The notes beneath the pieces are model-generated. The model saw nothing but the letters and a program-made list of their open reading frames with translations. It was not told the origin of the DNA and made no database searches. Source: Rhizomucor pusillus (lineage: Eukaryota; Mucoromycota; Mucoromycetes; Mucorales; Lichtheimiaceae). Taken from it: 64,000 nt of DNA. Position numbers and translations under genes: made by a program. How positions within the stretch are numbered: position 1 is the stretch's first letter; the number at the start of each line of letters is the position of its first letter. The DNA lies in the NCBI GenBank assembly GCA_900175165.2, contig FWWN02000376.1, positions 1 through 64,000 on the forward strand. The letters run 5' to 3'. Of the stretch, positions 21,280 to 33,078 are shown one piece after another.

Positions 21280-22528
21280 ATGAACACTACAGAGAGAACA
21301 GCCGCGAGCACTCAAAATTCAGCGTTCGATATTGCGACGGACACCCGGTATCTCGGAGAGACTGATAAGGGCACTACTATCTACACTGGCGTAGTGAGCC
21401 CTGTAAGTTCAGCGCCTACAACGTGTTCGCTGTAAAGAGGATTAACGACTATCATTTTGGCAAAGGATTGGTGCATTGGCAGCGTCCCTCATGTAAGTGC
21501 GAGTAGGAAAATAAGAAATAACTAAACAGTTACTGATGGTTGGTTCATTAGGGCGGTATGTTGACTGGGGACGACGGCGTTCGTCAGGACCTGACACTTA
21601 TCGACATATAGGCTACGTACTTGGACTCGCTTTTGACGCTGTGCTAAAACACACCTCGCAGTGGTTCCAAACAGACCCCGTTGCACTCAACGCCTTTTAT
21701 CTACGCAAAACCGAGCTCGGACCGTGTATTGTCGAGATTGAGACCATCAAGCCGAGCAAGAAAGGTTACGTCGTCCTGCGGTTTGGCCTGAAACAAACCA
21801 AAGGCAAGGAGAAGGTAGCACTGAAAAATGTCGAGGACTACGATTCCGAAATGTTCCTGGAGAAAGTACACTGCATCGTCACCATGGCCAACATGGCCAG
21901 CGAGAAAGGTGTCACGCATATGCATAAGGAGCTCACTCCGCCTGATCGATCGATTATGGAACCATTCAAGCACACTTTTATGGGCGACTTCGTCGAGGGT
22001 TTGCTAGACAAATCTTCGCTCCCATCAGATTATCGATACGGCAAAGGCAAACCTGAATTCAACCAGCTCATCGGCTTTTCGGATGGTCGTCCTACCGACT
22101 TTAAGAGCATTGCTTACTGGTTAGTGTTGCCATTCACATGGAGAAGATATCAAACTTAACAAGCATGTGATTGAAGGTGCGACATGTTCGTCACGCCTCC
22201 TGCGATGTTAGGCTGGGAGACCCTTGGCGGGCCATCTTGGTGTCCTACTCTTCAACTTGAGGTGCAATTCAAGCGACCACCCACTGGCAAGAAGGTGCTG
22301 TCGAGCATCGTCGCCCGTCACATTATCAACAGCCGGTTCGACTGCGAAGGCGGTATTTGGGATGAGGACGGCAACTTGCTTGCCATCACCAGGTACGTAT
22401 ATGAGCTCTATAGATTTAACGGACAAGTCTAACTCCAATAACCTCGTAATATTAGACACCAGTGCCTGATTGTCCCATGGAGCCGTAATACCAATTATGA
22501 CAGTGCTGCACCCAAAGCACGCTTTTAG
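21280..22528 (+). CDS. TesB-like acyl-CoA thioesterase family protein
   Basis: Six exons (21280-21402, 21466-21492, 21552-21555, 21612-22119, 22177-22392, 22456-22528) give 316 residues only if a 4-nt exon is used. The double-hotdog layout is visible. The first half has DWCIGSVPHGGYVLGLAFDA (the HGG helix), then HTSQ and DPVALNAFYLRKTELGPC. The second half has LIGFSDGRPTDFKSIAYW, MFVTPPAMLGWE, SWCPTLQLEVQFKRPP and a final ITRHQCLIVPW. This matches the fungal thioesterase-like superfamily (acyl-CoA thioester hydrolysis, usually peroxisomal or mitochondrial). The C-terminus APKARF is not a canonical PTS1. Activity is inferred from fold; substrate unknown. Confidence 0.85.
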
Positions 22529-22828
22529 AGAGTTCGCTATTCAATGAAGCAATAACTTTAAACGTCATGCGTTCTTTAATAAGATGAGATAAAACTTATA
22601 GATGCAAATGACAATAATATGATACAACAACCACTTTTCGTTCTGTTATGTGGAGATGACCTGCTTCACTTCAAATTTTCCAGAAATCATATTTTGGATC
22701 CATCCATTTTCATCGCAAAGGAGAGCCGGAGAAAGAAAAGAACGGAGCCACACTTTTTCGAGTCACATTTTTTGAACTTGATCCCAGAGCGGAAAAGTCA
22801 GTTGTTGCTACATACTTGACTTTTGAAA

Positions 22829-25168
22829 ATGGGCAAAGCGAAGAAATCGACGATTAAGTTTCAAAAGAAACATTTGAAGGAGACGATTGAACGCCGGAGG
22901 CAGCATAGCAAAGTGAAAAAAAAGATTGCTCAGCGAAAAGAACGCCAGAAGCTTCGAGAAACACAAATTGGCGATTCAGGTACGCACAATTTATGCAAAA
23001 AAGTGCTTGCCACCTGAAGCATACTAAAGCTCCTCTGCAGAGAAGAACAAGAACAACGACAATAAAAAGAACAAGGACGAGGAAGAAAGGTAAATCTATG
23101 GCTTTTCATGGGTAGATCTTGATGATCGTTTGCTGATCCTTCCGTCATTCGTCTATGCCTACAGTTCCCAGACTCAAGTGAATGTCAGCGATTTCTTCTG
23201 CAGCTTTGCCATCGATCCTGAGGAATCCTTGGATTTGAGTGACGACGAAGAAGGCGATTTGGATGCCCTTGATCAGTTTGATGCACCGGACCCTGAAGAG
23301 TTGGAGGCGGAAGGCGCTCTCGAAGAAAACGAGGACGATGCAATGGAGGAAGATTCAGCCGACGATGAGATCGAAGAGGACGATAGTCATGATGAAGAAT
23401 TTATGAGCGAGGATGAGGAAGAGGAAGAGGAAGACAAGGAAGATCACAGCGATGCGACAGCCGTCACCAAGGAAATGCTCCAAGAGTGGTCTGAAGCGGC
23501 TCGCAAGAAGCAACCATCGGCATTGAAAGAATTACTCAAGGCGTTCAGATCAATAGCACGATCTGACGAAGAGGACACGCAGTGTACTTACTATGTTAAT
23601 AACCATAAAGGTAAAAGTTGAGATACACATGATGTTACGCTGTATAATTATTAACTAGGTATTATGAGCATAATAGTTTACACTAGTCTTGTAAAAGTAA
23701 CCATCAAATCTGCATATCCCATATTCAGTGATCACATTGTCACTAGCAAAAAGGTCAGACATCCAGCAAAGACAAAAAATTGGCAGAAGCTTGAAAAGGT
23801 TGTACGATTATACCTCAACAACTGCGTCCGATTTTTGCGCGATCTTCAGCAAAGCGACCTTGTAACGTACACTTTAACGCATCTTGAGCCCTGCTCAATA
23901 TACTTTGGGTGTTTCCCCAAGGCAGCCCGAGAGTATCTGCGCGTTTTGTTGGACCGTTGGTCTGATATGACTTTGTCATCTGATGCCCGTGCACAATGCC
24001 ACAGCGCTTTGCGGCGATTTGCTACAGACGCCGTGGATGTCCAGAAACGTAGCTATTTGGCACATACCCTTAAAGGCGTGTACATGACGTTTGCAAAGAA
24101 GGTCACCAAAGTGACTGAGAGCAACCTGTCACTCATCGAGCAAATGATGCAAGAGGCAGCTGATATCTACACAATCGAGCCTAAAGGCAGTTTCCAGCAC
24201 TCTGACGTATACATTCGTCAACTATCGAACCATATGAAGACTGCCAAAAAGACCAAGACAGTTGAAGCATTCAAGGAAATTTACAACTGGCAATTCATAA
24301 GCTGTTTGGACTTTTGGGCAGCCGTAGTGGGCGCAACTTGCAGCCCTGAGACTGGCGCAAACTCACCGATGCAGAATGTTGTCAAACCCTTGGTGGATTT
24401 GTGCTTGAGTACTATGAGGTAACAGGAAAAAAAGAGCAAGTCTGTGCACGCGACTTTTTACTGATTTGGAGGTTGTCGTTAGACTAAACCCCACAGCACA
24501 GTTTGTACCACTTCGAGTGCATATTGTGCGCACACTTATCAACTTGATTGATGCCACCGGATTCTACATCCCGCTTGGTCCGTTTACCCTCGAGTTGTTT
24601 GATAGCCAAACACTGCGGGCCCCGGCAGAGGACAGTGATCTGGAAGAGTTTAACTGGCAGGTATATCTCAAGACCCCGAGCGAATATACACCCACCAAAG
24701 TATACCGCGATGCAATGTTCCAAGCTTACTACGACAACGTCGTCGACTTTTATGGCTGTTTTGGTCTGTCGATAGCGTTCCCAGAGTTGGTCATTCCTGT
24801 TTTGAGCAAGGTCCGTTGATAGTATTGTGCAACACAGTAGCTTTGCCTCACCTTCCATTTCGTTACTAGCTCAAGGAAGAGTCAAAACGGCTCAAGAACA
24901 CAAGGTTTTTCAAACCTTTGAAAACGCTGATTGAAAAGGTAGGCGAAAGACAGATAAAGAGCTCTGTGGGATGAAGCTGACAGCCCGTTCCTTGCTTTTT
25001 TGTCTTTTTCTATTCTAGCTTGAGATGCACAAGAACTATATCGAGCAGAAACGCGCGCCTATCGAGTATAGTGCGACTAAACTCGTACAAGTCCATGCGT
25101 TCTTAAGGAATACATCATTTGAGACCACTCCTCTGGGAGGTTTCATTGCGAATAGAAACAGTCGATGA
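22829..25168 (+). CDS. noc2: Nucleolar complex protein 2 (Noc2)
   Basis: A multi-exon gene starting MGKAKKSTIKFQKKHLK and ending at TGA 25166-25168. The N-terminal basic region and a long Asp/Glu-rich stretch (about 23210-23450) are typical. The conserved HEAT-like body includes HPAKTKNWQKLEKVVRLYL, CFPKAAREYLRVLLDRWS, YIRQLSNHMKTAKKTKTVE and IYNWQFISCLDFW. It continues with PLVDLCLSTMRLNPTAQFVP, LRVHIVRTLINLIDATGFYI and FPELVIPVLSK. Noc2 pairs with Noc1 and Noc3 to move pre-60S ribosomal particles from nucleolus to nucleoplasm. The C-terminal block (TKLVQVHAFLRNTSFETTPL) is present, though the tail is short. An intron with GTAAAAG donor near 23610 separates the acidic and HEAT parts. Exon edges are by eye. 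Confidence 0.9.
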
Positions 25169-26997
25169 AAGCGATGAAATCTAGAGGGATCACTAGAAGC
25201 ATTGTTTTGACTGCAACGCACCTTAACCATAATAGGAAAAGTTTGTTCATGCGCGCTGTTACCAACAAGAAGAGCTTGTAATTTAACAACTGTTATTCTT
25301 CAATACGCAGCGCCCCCAAACAGAATGTAAATACATACATGTATGAAAATTCCTATGTTTCTACAAGGGTGTACAATGCATCCTGCTGCTGAGATATTTG
25401 AAATGATCTGCACGCCAACAGCAACTTATTCGGTCACACGAGAAGACCACAAATTGTTGTGTCTGTCAACGCCATTTTCACTAAGCAACTCACTGAACTT
25501 CAGTTTTTGCCATGTCCTTCTCTACGTCGTAAGGTCTCTGGGAACGTCCACATATGTATATTCAACAGTCCATAACACAAAATTAAACAACATTTGCTGG
25601 ATCGTCCGCCTTGCACAAATACTTTAATAATCACCACTGACGAATCATTGTTCAATTTGCAACTCGTCGCTCCACCAGACGCCATAAGCTTCTTCCTTTT
25701 CGCTATTCAGTTCTTTCTTTCATCTCCGTCGCATGCTCGCTGCAAGTTATTGTTAGCTCTTCAACATGCAAGGTTATAGAATACTCGCCTTAGCAAGCAA
25801 TAACGTACGGTGCAAACCTCATCTTTGGCCTATGGACCGCAGATAATCTTTGAATTTACTGTCGCTCTCAACCCGTTGCAATGACGCTCGAAGGTCTTGT
25901 TGACGATGATGACGATGAAGACCTGTTTGAAGCCTGGTTCACCAGCCCCCGAAGCCGCTCGTTGTAGCAAGCTCTGAAAAGGCCAATGCTACATTTCTAT
26001 GATACCCCGGATTATGCCGAGGAAGCCGCTAAGCATGCTAGCATGGCATCTAAAAGCGATACTATGGAGAAAGGTAAACTATACGTTTTCCTTATTGGGT
26101 ACTTTTTATAACGATTTGAGCTTCTCCTCAGGTTTGGGTGCGTGAGGAACCATCCTCTCAATACCCGGATAAAATTGCTTCGTTCAGTCGATTTGACGAT
26201 CGAAAAAAACACCGCATATCGAGTGCTAAAGGAAATGATAGAAAATGAATCAGTACTCAACAATGATACCATGAAGGACGGTGGAATCGATGAAGCCATA
26301 CAAGAGCAGGTCAAGCATTTTACTGAGGCTATCATCATCGACAGCCTGCATTGGTCTTCGATCTCTTCCTCGAAAATAACAACGGCATCGACGACAGCTC
26401 TTAATATCTATTTCTGTATTGCTGCCCAATGTGTAGAATTAACAAGCTGTCGATGCACGAATATATCTACATAGTTCTCGTAGCTTTGATTGTGGCAAAC
26501 AAATATACCTTTTTCAAGGCTTTTGCCTTGATTGCGCTGTTCCTGACTCACAACTGGTGCTTGAAAGTACATTAATATGCAGTCTGATCCATCTCGATGA
26601 ATTACCCTGCATTGGACTGAGCCTCATTTGAGCAAAGATGTGTTAGACGGAAAATCATATAAAGAGATACGGGCAAATACGTCTTGATAAGCTCATCATT
26701 ACGCATCATAATGGATGGGAATGGATGTTAGAAATAAAGAAGCAAACAATTCGACGGAATTTTGTTTAAGCGTACAGAATCGCTTTTTACTATATAACAA
26801 AAGGAAAAAAAGCAAATGAAAACAAATATACAATACAAAGAAGGGAGGAAAGAGGGCGGGTTGTCAATGACGGAGAAGGATAGAGTCAGGAAATCTATGC
26901 AAATCATAATGACAGATGCAAGTGGTAATGCCGGAGAGGTGGGGTATGGTGATAATTTTCGTTTTGTTTGGAGCGAATACTTTTTGGGATGCTTCGT
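25169..26997. other. Long gene-poor stretch with a coding-like remnant
   Basis: No gene I can support. At 25881-26474 there are coding-like pieces: an acidic start (MTLEGLVDDDDDEDLFEAWF) ends at a stop, then YDTPDYAEEAAKHASMASK in another frame, then after an intron-like segment a helical run (RIKLLRSVDLTIEKN, VLKEMIENESVL). They do not join into one frame, so this may be a broken gene or chance. The remainder is AT-rich without motifs. Confidence 0.35.
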
Positions 26998-27243
26998 TCA
27001 ATGTTGAATGGCCACGAGAGAAGGAGGCACAAGCGCGTTCCGTCGACGCAGAGCATAAACAGGCAGTTCGACCGTTTCTCCATCAAAGTCGACCTTGATG
27101 ATTAGACTCGGGTTTGATTTCACACAAGTGTCAATGTACACGGGTGAGAGCTGCGACGGTGTAAACAGCAGAGATTCATCCGTGGAATCCACGGAAGAGT
27201 GGTCAGTGGAGACAGAAGACCATGATGTCGATAGCATGTCCAT
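26998..27243 (-). CDS. Small hypothetical protein
   Basis: 81 residues starting MDMLSTSWSSVSTDHSS. The C-terminal half (LIIKVDFDGETVELPVYALR) has the hydrophobic/acidic alternation of a folded beta-rich domain rather than random sequence. The upstream flank carries a CT-repeat (plus-strand GA tract at about 27303-27320) of the kind seen in fungal 5' leaders. The frame stays open upstream to 27399, but those residues look like leader translation. No family recognised. It could be the first exon of a longer gene. Confidence 0.4.
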   Translation of the reverse strand: MDMLSTSWSSVSTDHSSVDSTDESLLFTPSQLSPVYIDTCVKSNPSLIIKVDFDGETVELPVYALRRRNALVPPSLVAIQH

Positions 27244-28291
27244 GTTTTGCAAAGGTTTTTCCTTATGCGCGGTAAGACCAAGTTTCAAGCGAAGAAAGAT
27301 TGAAGAGAGAGAGAGAGAACGGGCCAAGGGAAAATGAGAGAGAAGAGAGACGTGTGGGGGCGGTTTGTCCTTCCTTTTAAACGCACAGCGTGGTCGCACT
27401 AGCAGTGACTGCTTTGCGTTTGTCGTTTGTCACACCACTTGACTGGAAAACCTTGTTCTTGTTGGATACGATGATCAGCTCACATTTACGCAAATCTCGT
27501 ATGATTTCATTGTGTCTTGTTTCTTTTCCATTTTTCGCCAGAGGTCGCGATCCTTTCCTGTCCGCTGCTCCGCTTTGGCAAAAACGCGGGTGTCTAATGA
27601 AAAAGGTAGGAAAAAAATTTTCCTCTCTTTTTTTATTTTTCCTGACGTTGCAAGAACGACCGGTCCGTTGCACAAGGTTGGGCGCTCACATGGCCCATGA
27701 ATCACACGACTTTGGGAGCACCAGTGCGCACACGGACACGATTGGGCCTCCGGTGCAACGTTACACACAAAGCTTGAGTCCAGGGCAACAAACCTCTTTG
27801 ACTGAAACATGTCCCATGATCATTGCTCTGCTCTTGAAAGAAACCTCCGGATACTCAGGTACAATGACACGTAATCCTTAACATTGACGATACTTGTCAT
27901 GGTCATTTTAGGATTGCAACATCCGATATACACATGTGCATGGAACTTGTTCGGCAGCTGAGTGTCAGACTTGCGTCCGGAACGTAACGGAAAGCTCACC
28001 GACAGAAACGATCGATACCGAAAGCCTAGAAGATTATGAAACAATCGAGCGGGGAACCATTACTGAGCTTTTGTTTCGCGTTCTTCAAAGTTTTCTAGCT
28101 GTCAAAGACGATCTAGACTCTGGCTGTTTCTTTTATCAATTCCTTGCGTTTGTTTCTCGTCTTCTCTCTCTCTCTGTCTCTCTATTCCTTTCATTTTCTC
28201 AATCGGTGGCTGGCCACGTACACATACTCACATAGATCTCCATCACACGCATTGCATATAATTCACATTCATTTCTATCTTCATAATCATC
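27244..28291. other. Intergenic region before the barrel-protein pair
   Basis: Contains a 163-codon plus-strand open frame (27390-27881) without recognisable features and with low-complexity Phe/Leu runs; I do not call it. A CT-rich block at about 28150-28200 is probably the 5' leader region of the first barrel-protein gene. Confidence 0.4.
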
Positions 28292-28793
28292 ATGATGCGC
28301 TCCATTGTGTTTCTTCTCTCTCTTTTCCTCCTGACGCTGGTCGATGCTTCAACAACCAAGGTCCTTGCCGACGCTGCTGTGCGGCGCAAGTCGCTGGCCG
28401 ACCGGGCAAAGTACTGGGGAACAGCTACTTGGTTCGTTCCATCCGCTGTTGAAAACAGAAAGTCCATTGGAGCATGCTGGGAATACGAAAGTGACAGCGA
28501 ATACATTGTAGCCATGGTAAACAAAGGTAGCGCTTTTGCAGAATGAATCTGTTACTGATAAAATCCCCCCCTTTAATGTACAGAATTCAAAGCAATACGG
28601 TGACTTGTCACGAAAGAGCGGCTGGTGCTTCAAGAAAATCCGCATCTACGGTAACGGCAAGCACGTTGATGCCATTGTTAAGGATGCCTGCCCTGAATGT
28701 GGCTACGGAGACCTCGATCTGACGCCTGCTGCTTTCAAGAAGCTCGCAGATTTGGACAAGGGTGTCCTCCGCATCTCCTGGCATGAGATTTAG
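28292..28793 (+). CDS. Small secreted RlpA-like double-psi beta-barrel protein, copy 1
   Basis: Two exons (28292-28516, 28584-28793) encode 144 residues. It has a signal peptide (MMRSIVFLLSLFLLTLVDAS), a short basic spacer with RR, then the barrel: KYWGTATWFVPS, GACWEYESDSEYIVAMN, WCFKKIRIYGNGKHVDAIV, KDACPECGYGDLDLTPAAF and GVLRISW. This is the expansin/barwin/RlpA fold, with the conserved D-A-C-P-x-C and D-L-T-P elements. Such proteins bind or loosen polysaccharides, and many fungal ones are secreted wall or effector-like proteins. The intron donor is the GTAAAC directly after ATG at 28514-28516, which gives IVAMN as in homologues. A paralogue follows 290 bp downstream in the same direction. 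Confidence 0.85.
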
Positions 28794-28977
28794 CTGCCGA
28801 ATAATTGCCTGCTTGTTGCAACAAGAGCAAGAATAATAAAATTAAGGCTCGATAGCAAACATAACGCTCCGATTCCATGTTTGTATAATGATGCTTGCTC
28901 AGTTTCTAGTTGTGTCTCCTAAGTCTCCTGAATTCTCTTCGTGGATTGCACAAAACAGGACAAGGTTTCCAAACCCC

Positions 28978-28986
28978 TTTATAAAG
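28978..28986 (+). promoter_or_regulatory. TATA-like box of the second barrel-protein gene
   Basis: TTTATAAAG lies about 100 bp upstream of the ATG at 29085 and is followed by a CT-rich leader (about 29010-29065). A standard fungal promoter layout is likely. Confidence 0.45.
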
Positions 28987-29084
28987 CGCGGTCATCGTTG
29001 CCCAAGCAGTTCCAATCTTTGCCCGTGCTTTCTTCCTCTTTCCTCATATCGGCTTAAACACCCCTTTAGAGAGACGCTAACGAA

Positions 29085-29629
29085 ATGAAGGCAAACGTCA
29101 TGTTCTTGCTTGCATTATTTGGCCTGATGCTTGTGGCCCAGGCTAAGCCAATTGATATGGAAAAACGAGGCAAGGTTGGAGATATCGTCCAGGCACTTTT
29201 CGATGGTCTGAAAACCGGAAAGGCTACGTGGTTTCATCCGGTCACCGAGGGAGGCCCTGAAGGTGCCTGCGATGGTATTAAAGAGGACGACGATAGCAGC
29301 ATTGTTGCGCTTAGTCTCGACTTGTTTGGAGACGAAGATGCTGTCAGCGACTTCTGCAAGAAGAAGGTGTGGATCAAGAACAAAAAGAATGGCAAGACAG
29401 TCAAGGCCACTATTACAGACGCATGCCCTGGTTGTAAGAAAAGTATGCATACTTCTACCTTATCCAAATACTATAGTCCATCTACGCATTATATGACTCA
29501 TTCACAATCGACTATATAGATTCTTTGGACTTGACGCCGAAGGTCTTCGCTGCACTGGATGACCTCAACGTTGGAGTCCTGGATATCATCTGGTGTGTTA
29601 TCGGCACTAAAGACTGCCCCGGAAAGTAA
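29085..29629 (+). CDS. Small secreted RlpA-like double-psi beta-barrel protein, copy 2
   Basis: Two exons (29085-29442, 29520-29629) encode 155 residues. A signal peptide (MFLLALFGLMLVAQA) is followed by DMEKRGK, a probable Kex2 propeptide site. The barrel reads KATWFHPVTEGGPEGACDG, then SDFCKKKVWIKNKKNGKTVK, ATITDACPGC, NSLDLTPKVFAALDDLNVGV and DIIWCVIGTKDC. It shares the family core with the preceding gene but has diverged greatly and adds a Cys pair near the C-terminus. In both genes an intron interrupts the barrel, but at different places (after IVAM in copy 1, after ACPGCKK in copy 2), so this is an old duplication or independent recruitment. Role probably in wall modification; inferred. 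Confidence 0.85.
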
Positions 29630-30089
29630 TCCCTTGTCCATTACTGCTAGACTACCCTACCCATGTGTGTGTATACCTACTATCTAAAACTGGAGAGAGA
29701 AGCCTCTTTTTTTTCCTCTCTCCAGGATACCTATTACTTTGTCGAAGTGTATGGAATTTCCCATAGTTTGTCTCTTTCCACTCCTTTCCTTTCCTTTTTT
29801 TCGCTTTCGTTTGAAAGAATATGATAAACCTATCTCTTGTTCCATATTGGTAATCGGTCGTGTCGTTGTGGAGAGAAAACCCCCTCCTGTTGTTCTTTCC
29901 CCTCCTTCGCTTAGCAGTTCCGTTCCCTGCTGCTGTCAGCCCCTGAAAAAGTACAAAGAAATTCTTGAGCCTATACTTTACTATAGACACCGAATTGCAC
30001 ACGGAGAAGATCAACATCAGCGTATATTCAGGTATATAGGTACAAAATCAACGGATAGTATATATATATAGCGAGAAATAGAAAGCTAT
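29630..30089. other. Intergenic region between convergent genes
   Basis: About 460 bp between convergent 3' ends, pyrimidine-rich on the plus strand at 29703-29810 and with a TA repeat at 30057-30070. No coding motif. Confidence 0.4.
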
Positions 30090-32060
30090 TCAACTTAGAA
30101 TCGGCAAGAACTAGTTAAAGCAATCAACATCACTTGTTCCTGTAATTTCCATATTTACCAGCTGTTACTTACATTGCCCACTATGACACTCGGTAAATCG
30201 AAGATATCACGCTTGATAGTAAAACAGAAGGTGCAGGGGACGGGTTTCTGGTGCGGAGTCTTCAGGATGCAAGAATAGATGCAGGATTTGTCGGTATTAT
30301 CAAATGCGTGCATGGAGAATTTTTCCCAGTACTCTACTGCCGACTGGTTGTCCATCAACTAAGAGAATACGTATGCGTGAAGATGTCAGCAAATACTTAT
30401 TTGCATTCGCTCCAGTAATTCGATGTTACCTCGTAAATATATGTCTTTTTGTTAAGAAGCGTATCTTTTGACCACTGCGTCAAAAGCAAGAATTCCTTGC
30501 CGACCAAACATACTTCGCCAGTCCGACGCCAAACGACCGTCGGCGTACCGGAAAAGCTAATCAACTTCTCATATTCCTAGCAGACCCCGTTAAGTTTAGC
30601 AAACAGCTAATTTGCTTCCCCGTGTGTACGACCACTCTGCATAGTTACCAGTAAAGTCCGCTGTATACACTTTTCCATGAAAACTAAGTCTTCTTCTGTA
30701 AGGTTCATGATCAGCGCAAGGAAGGATGGCCGAAATAGCGCCAGCGCTCGGCTAATCCTCATTAGGTCCTCTCTACCCATCCTGCATTTACAGAGCGGAG
30801 AAGAAAAGTGTCATTGCCTGGAGACCCGTTTCGTATTTCGTTTCTGGCTTACTTTTCTCGAACGTATTGGATCAAGTAATGGAATCCTTCGGCGTAGTTA
30901 AATGGTTTGCGAACACTCATGTATACAGCTTCTGGTGTATGCGATTTACGCTTAGCATTTGCTTGTGTGCTGTTTCTCTTGAGGGCGGAAGGCGACGTGG
31001 CAGAGGAAGACGGGGAGGAGAGTGATCCGACGGGTGCTGGCGTGATATTGACGGTGGAAGGCGACTTTTCGTTTTCGCTGTTGCTTTGTGTGGGGCTGGC
31101 AGTGCTCTTGCTGGGATGATTAGCTAACGGGTTCGCACCAGGTGCAAAAGCGACTGAACTGAACATCGGGAACAGAGACGGATTTTGAGCAGCTGCAGCA
31201 GCTGCGGCTGCGGCTGCAGCGTACGTGGGTGCAGAAGTGGTGTTCGTAGCAGGAAAAGGGAACGCGTTCATATCCAAGCTGGACGTGGTCGTGTAGTTAT
31301 TGGCGGTGTCACCGCCCAAAGATGTTGATAGGTCAAGAGGGTTCTGAAGCATGTTTCCTAAAAATCCATATTCCAATCCAGCGGTTTCTGATCCAAAGCC
31401 GAGATCCTGCAGTTCATTGAGCGAAAAGTTGAAGAATTGATTCGCATCGAGCAAGTTCGCCCCTAGATTTTGCATCAGCAAATGCTGTTAATATATTCGA
31501 GTCATCTGTGAAATTACCCATATTGGCTTGTGTTTGTTCTGGAACTGCTGCTGGATCCGTGCCGTTGGGAAATGATGTGGGAAAAACTTGGTCAAGTTGG
31601 AAAGTTTTAGCAACGGGTTTGAATTGAAGCCGGGTTGCTTGCGTAAAACACTTACGAGTTGGATCACTCTGGTCGGACGTACTCTGTTCGCTGCTCTGGT
31701 TGTCGACCGAGGTATCCTGCAGATACTTTGCTTTCTTTCTTACGGCATCAGTGCAAGTAGGCGCTAATCCTCGTTTTACACATCGTTGACAGGGCCGACC
31801 TACAATTCACGAAATAATCAGCTGCAGTTGTACCTTCTACCAAGGGCTACAACGTACTGTCGTCGCAGGTTAAATGAGCCTAGAAATTACAGGTATCGTT
31901 AGCCAAATGGAATGGAACAAATGTGCGTGCGATTGCATTGTCTCACCTTTTGACAATGCAAGCATGCTCTGGTGGCCTTCTTGCGTTTATTGCTTTCATT
32001 CTCGGCCGAGTCGAACTGCTGGTACTTTAACAAGTTATTGTATTGCTGGACGTCCTGCAT
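30090..32060 (-). CDS. ert1/acuK-like: Gluconeogenesis regulator of the ERT1/AcuK family
   Basis: Nine exons sum to 481 residues in one frame (from ATG 32060 to stop 30090-30092). The Zn2Cys6 cluster [20 protein letters not shown], then [10 protein letters not shown], is split by two introns, with a 22-nt exon (31858-31879) in between. It is followed by [10 protein letters not shown], a strong ERT1 signature. The middle has EYGFLGNML and a poly-Ala run. The C-terminal PAS-like region has [40 protein letters not shown] and [19 protein letters not shown], and it ends NFLPI as in the family. ERT1/AcuK/AcuM factors control gluconeogenic and respiratory genes (PEP carboxykinase, fructose-bisphosphatase) from the nucleus. 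No second family member lies in this window. Confidence 0.9.
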
Positions 32061-33078
32061 ATGAAAGCATAAACAAAGGGGAAGTTGCGGGGTAGAGGGC
32101 GTGGGCTGTGCGAGAATAAGAATCCCAAGTGCGCCAGCCGAATTTGGATTTTCATGACACAGCAACTGATCCTCCCCGCAGGTGCTCTCACATGCTTCAA
32201 AAGAGAACGGCAGCAACATCAAATGGATCTCCTTGATCCCGCCGTTCTTCCAGTTGCACCAAGCTCATTCATATGGTTAGCAACTAACCTTTTTCTTGAA
32301 ATAATATATACGTCGTATATGAGCTTGGTAAAAATAGAGATGGGAAAATTGATATTACAACAGGTAATACTCAATTGCAGACTCCACATCATAATTTCAC
32401 AATATGCTTTTGTAAGCTATGCAAGGAAGCTTTTTATTGATGAATAGGGAATGCTCTGGACCCTGTGATCTATGCCCTTGGTCAAAAACAACATTGCAAA
32501 ACGGTTGACGCAAACATTTATATAGGACAAACAATTGTAGAACTATAAGTGCACTCGCATTCTGCGATATAGAAAGACAGTAATGATTATCTCAAAAGCA
32601 AAAACAAGGAGACGATCGAGAAATTCAAGCCAGGCAAAGCGGTGGATGGAAATATCTTGAAAGTTTTGATTTGACGTACTGTACATATACTGTTCTCTGC
32701 AAATTGTAACCTTCTATCACCTCCATAGCCCACTCTGATGCGAATACTCTCAGAAACCTATATTTGCCTTGAAGAGTGCGAAAAGTCATGTATGTAGTTG
32801 ACATCCCAAAACCGCTTCTCCTCAAGCTCATATTGTAATTATATAGCTAGGCTTTAGATATGAGTAGTAAAACATCTTCTCGCATTTACTCTTTGTTGTA
32901 AGCCAAGGTTGAGGGTACGCTTTTAAGGAAACGATGGTTTTCATGATGCCTTTGTGGTCTAAAACGGAGCAGAAGCACGAATTAAATTTCAAAGCCCGCA
33001 GTCGCTTCGCGGGCCGCAGGCTGTAAAAGCTGTGGGAGACGGTAACCATGGAGCCTTCTCTTCATTTAGTATCTCAGT
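32061..33078. other. Intergenic region between ERT1 and RACK1 genes
   Basis: About 1 kb between divergently transcribed genes. Open frames here are short and motif-free. A small GC-rich palindromic stretch (CCCGCAGTCGCTTCGCGGG, about 32995-33013) could fold into a hairpin shortly before the RACK1 start. Confidence 0.4.

Noticed and set aside
27390..27881. 163-codon plus-strand open frame
   Set aside because: Low-complexity Phe/Leu stretches, no motif, and a T-rich tract in the middle; not convincing as protein.
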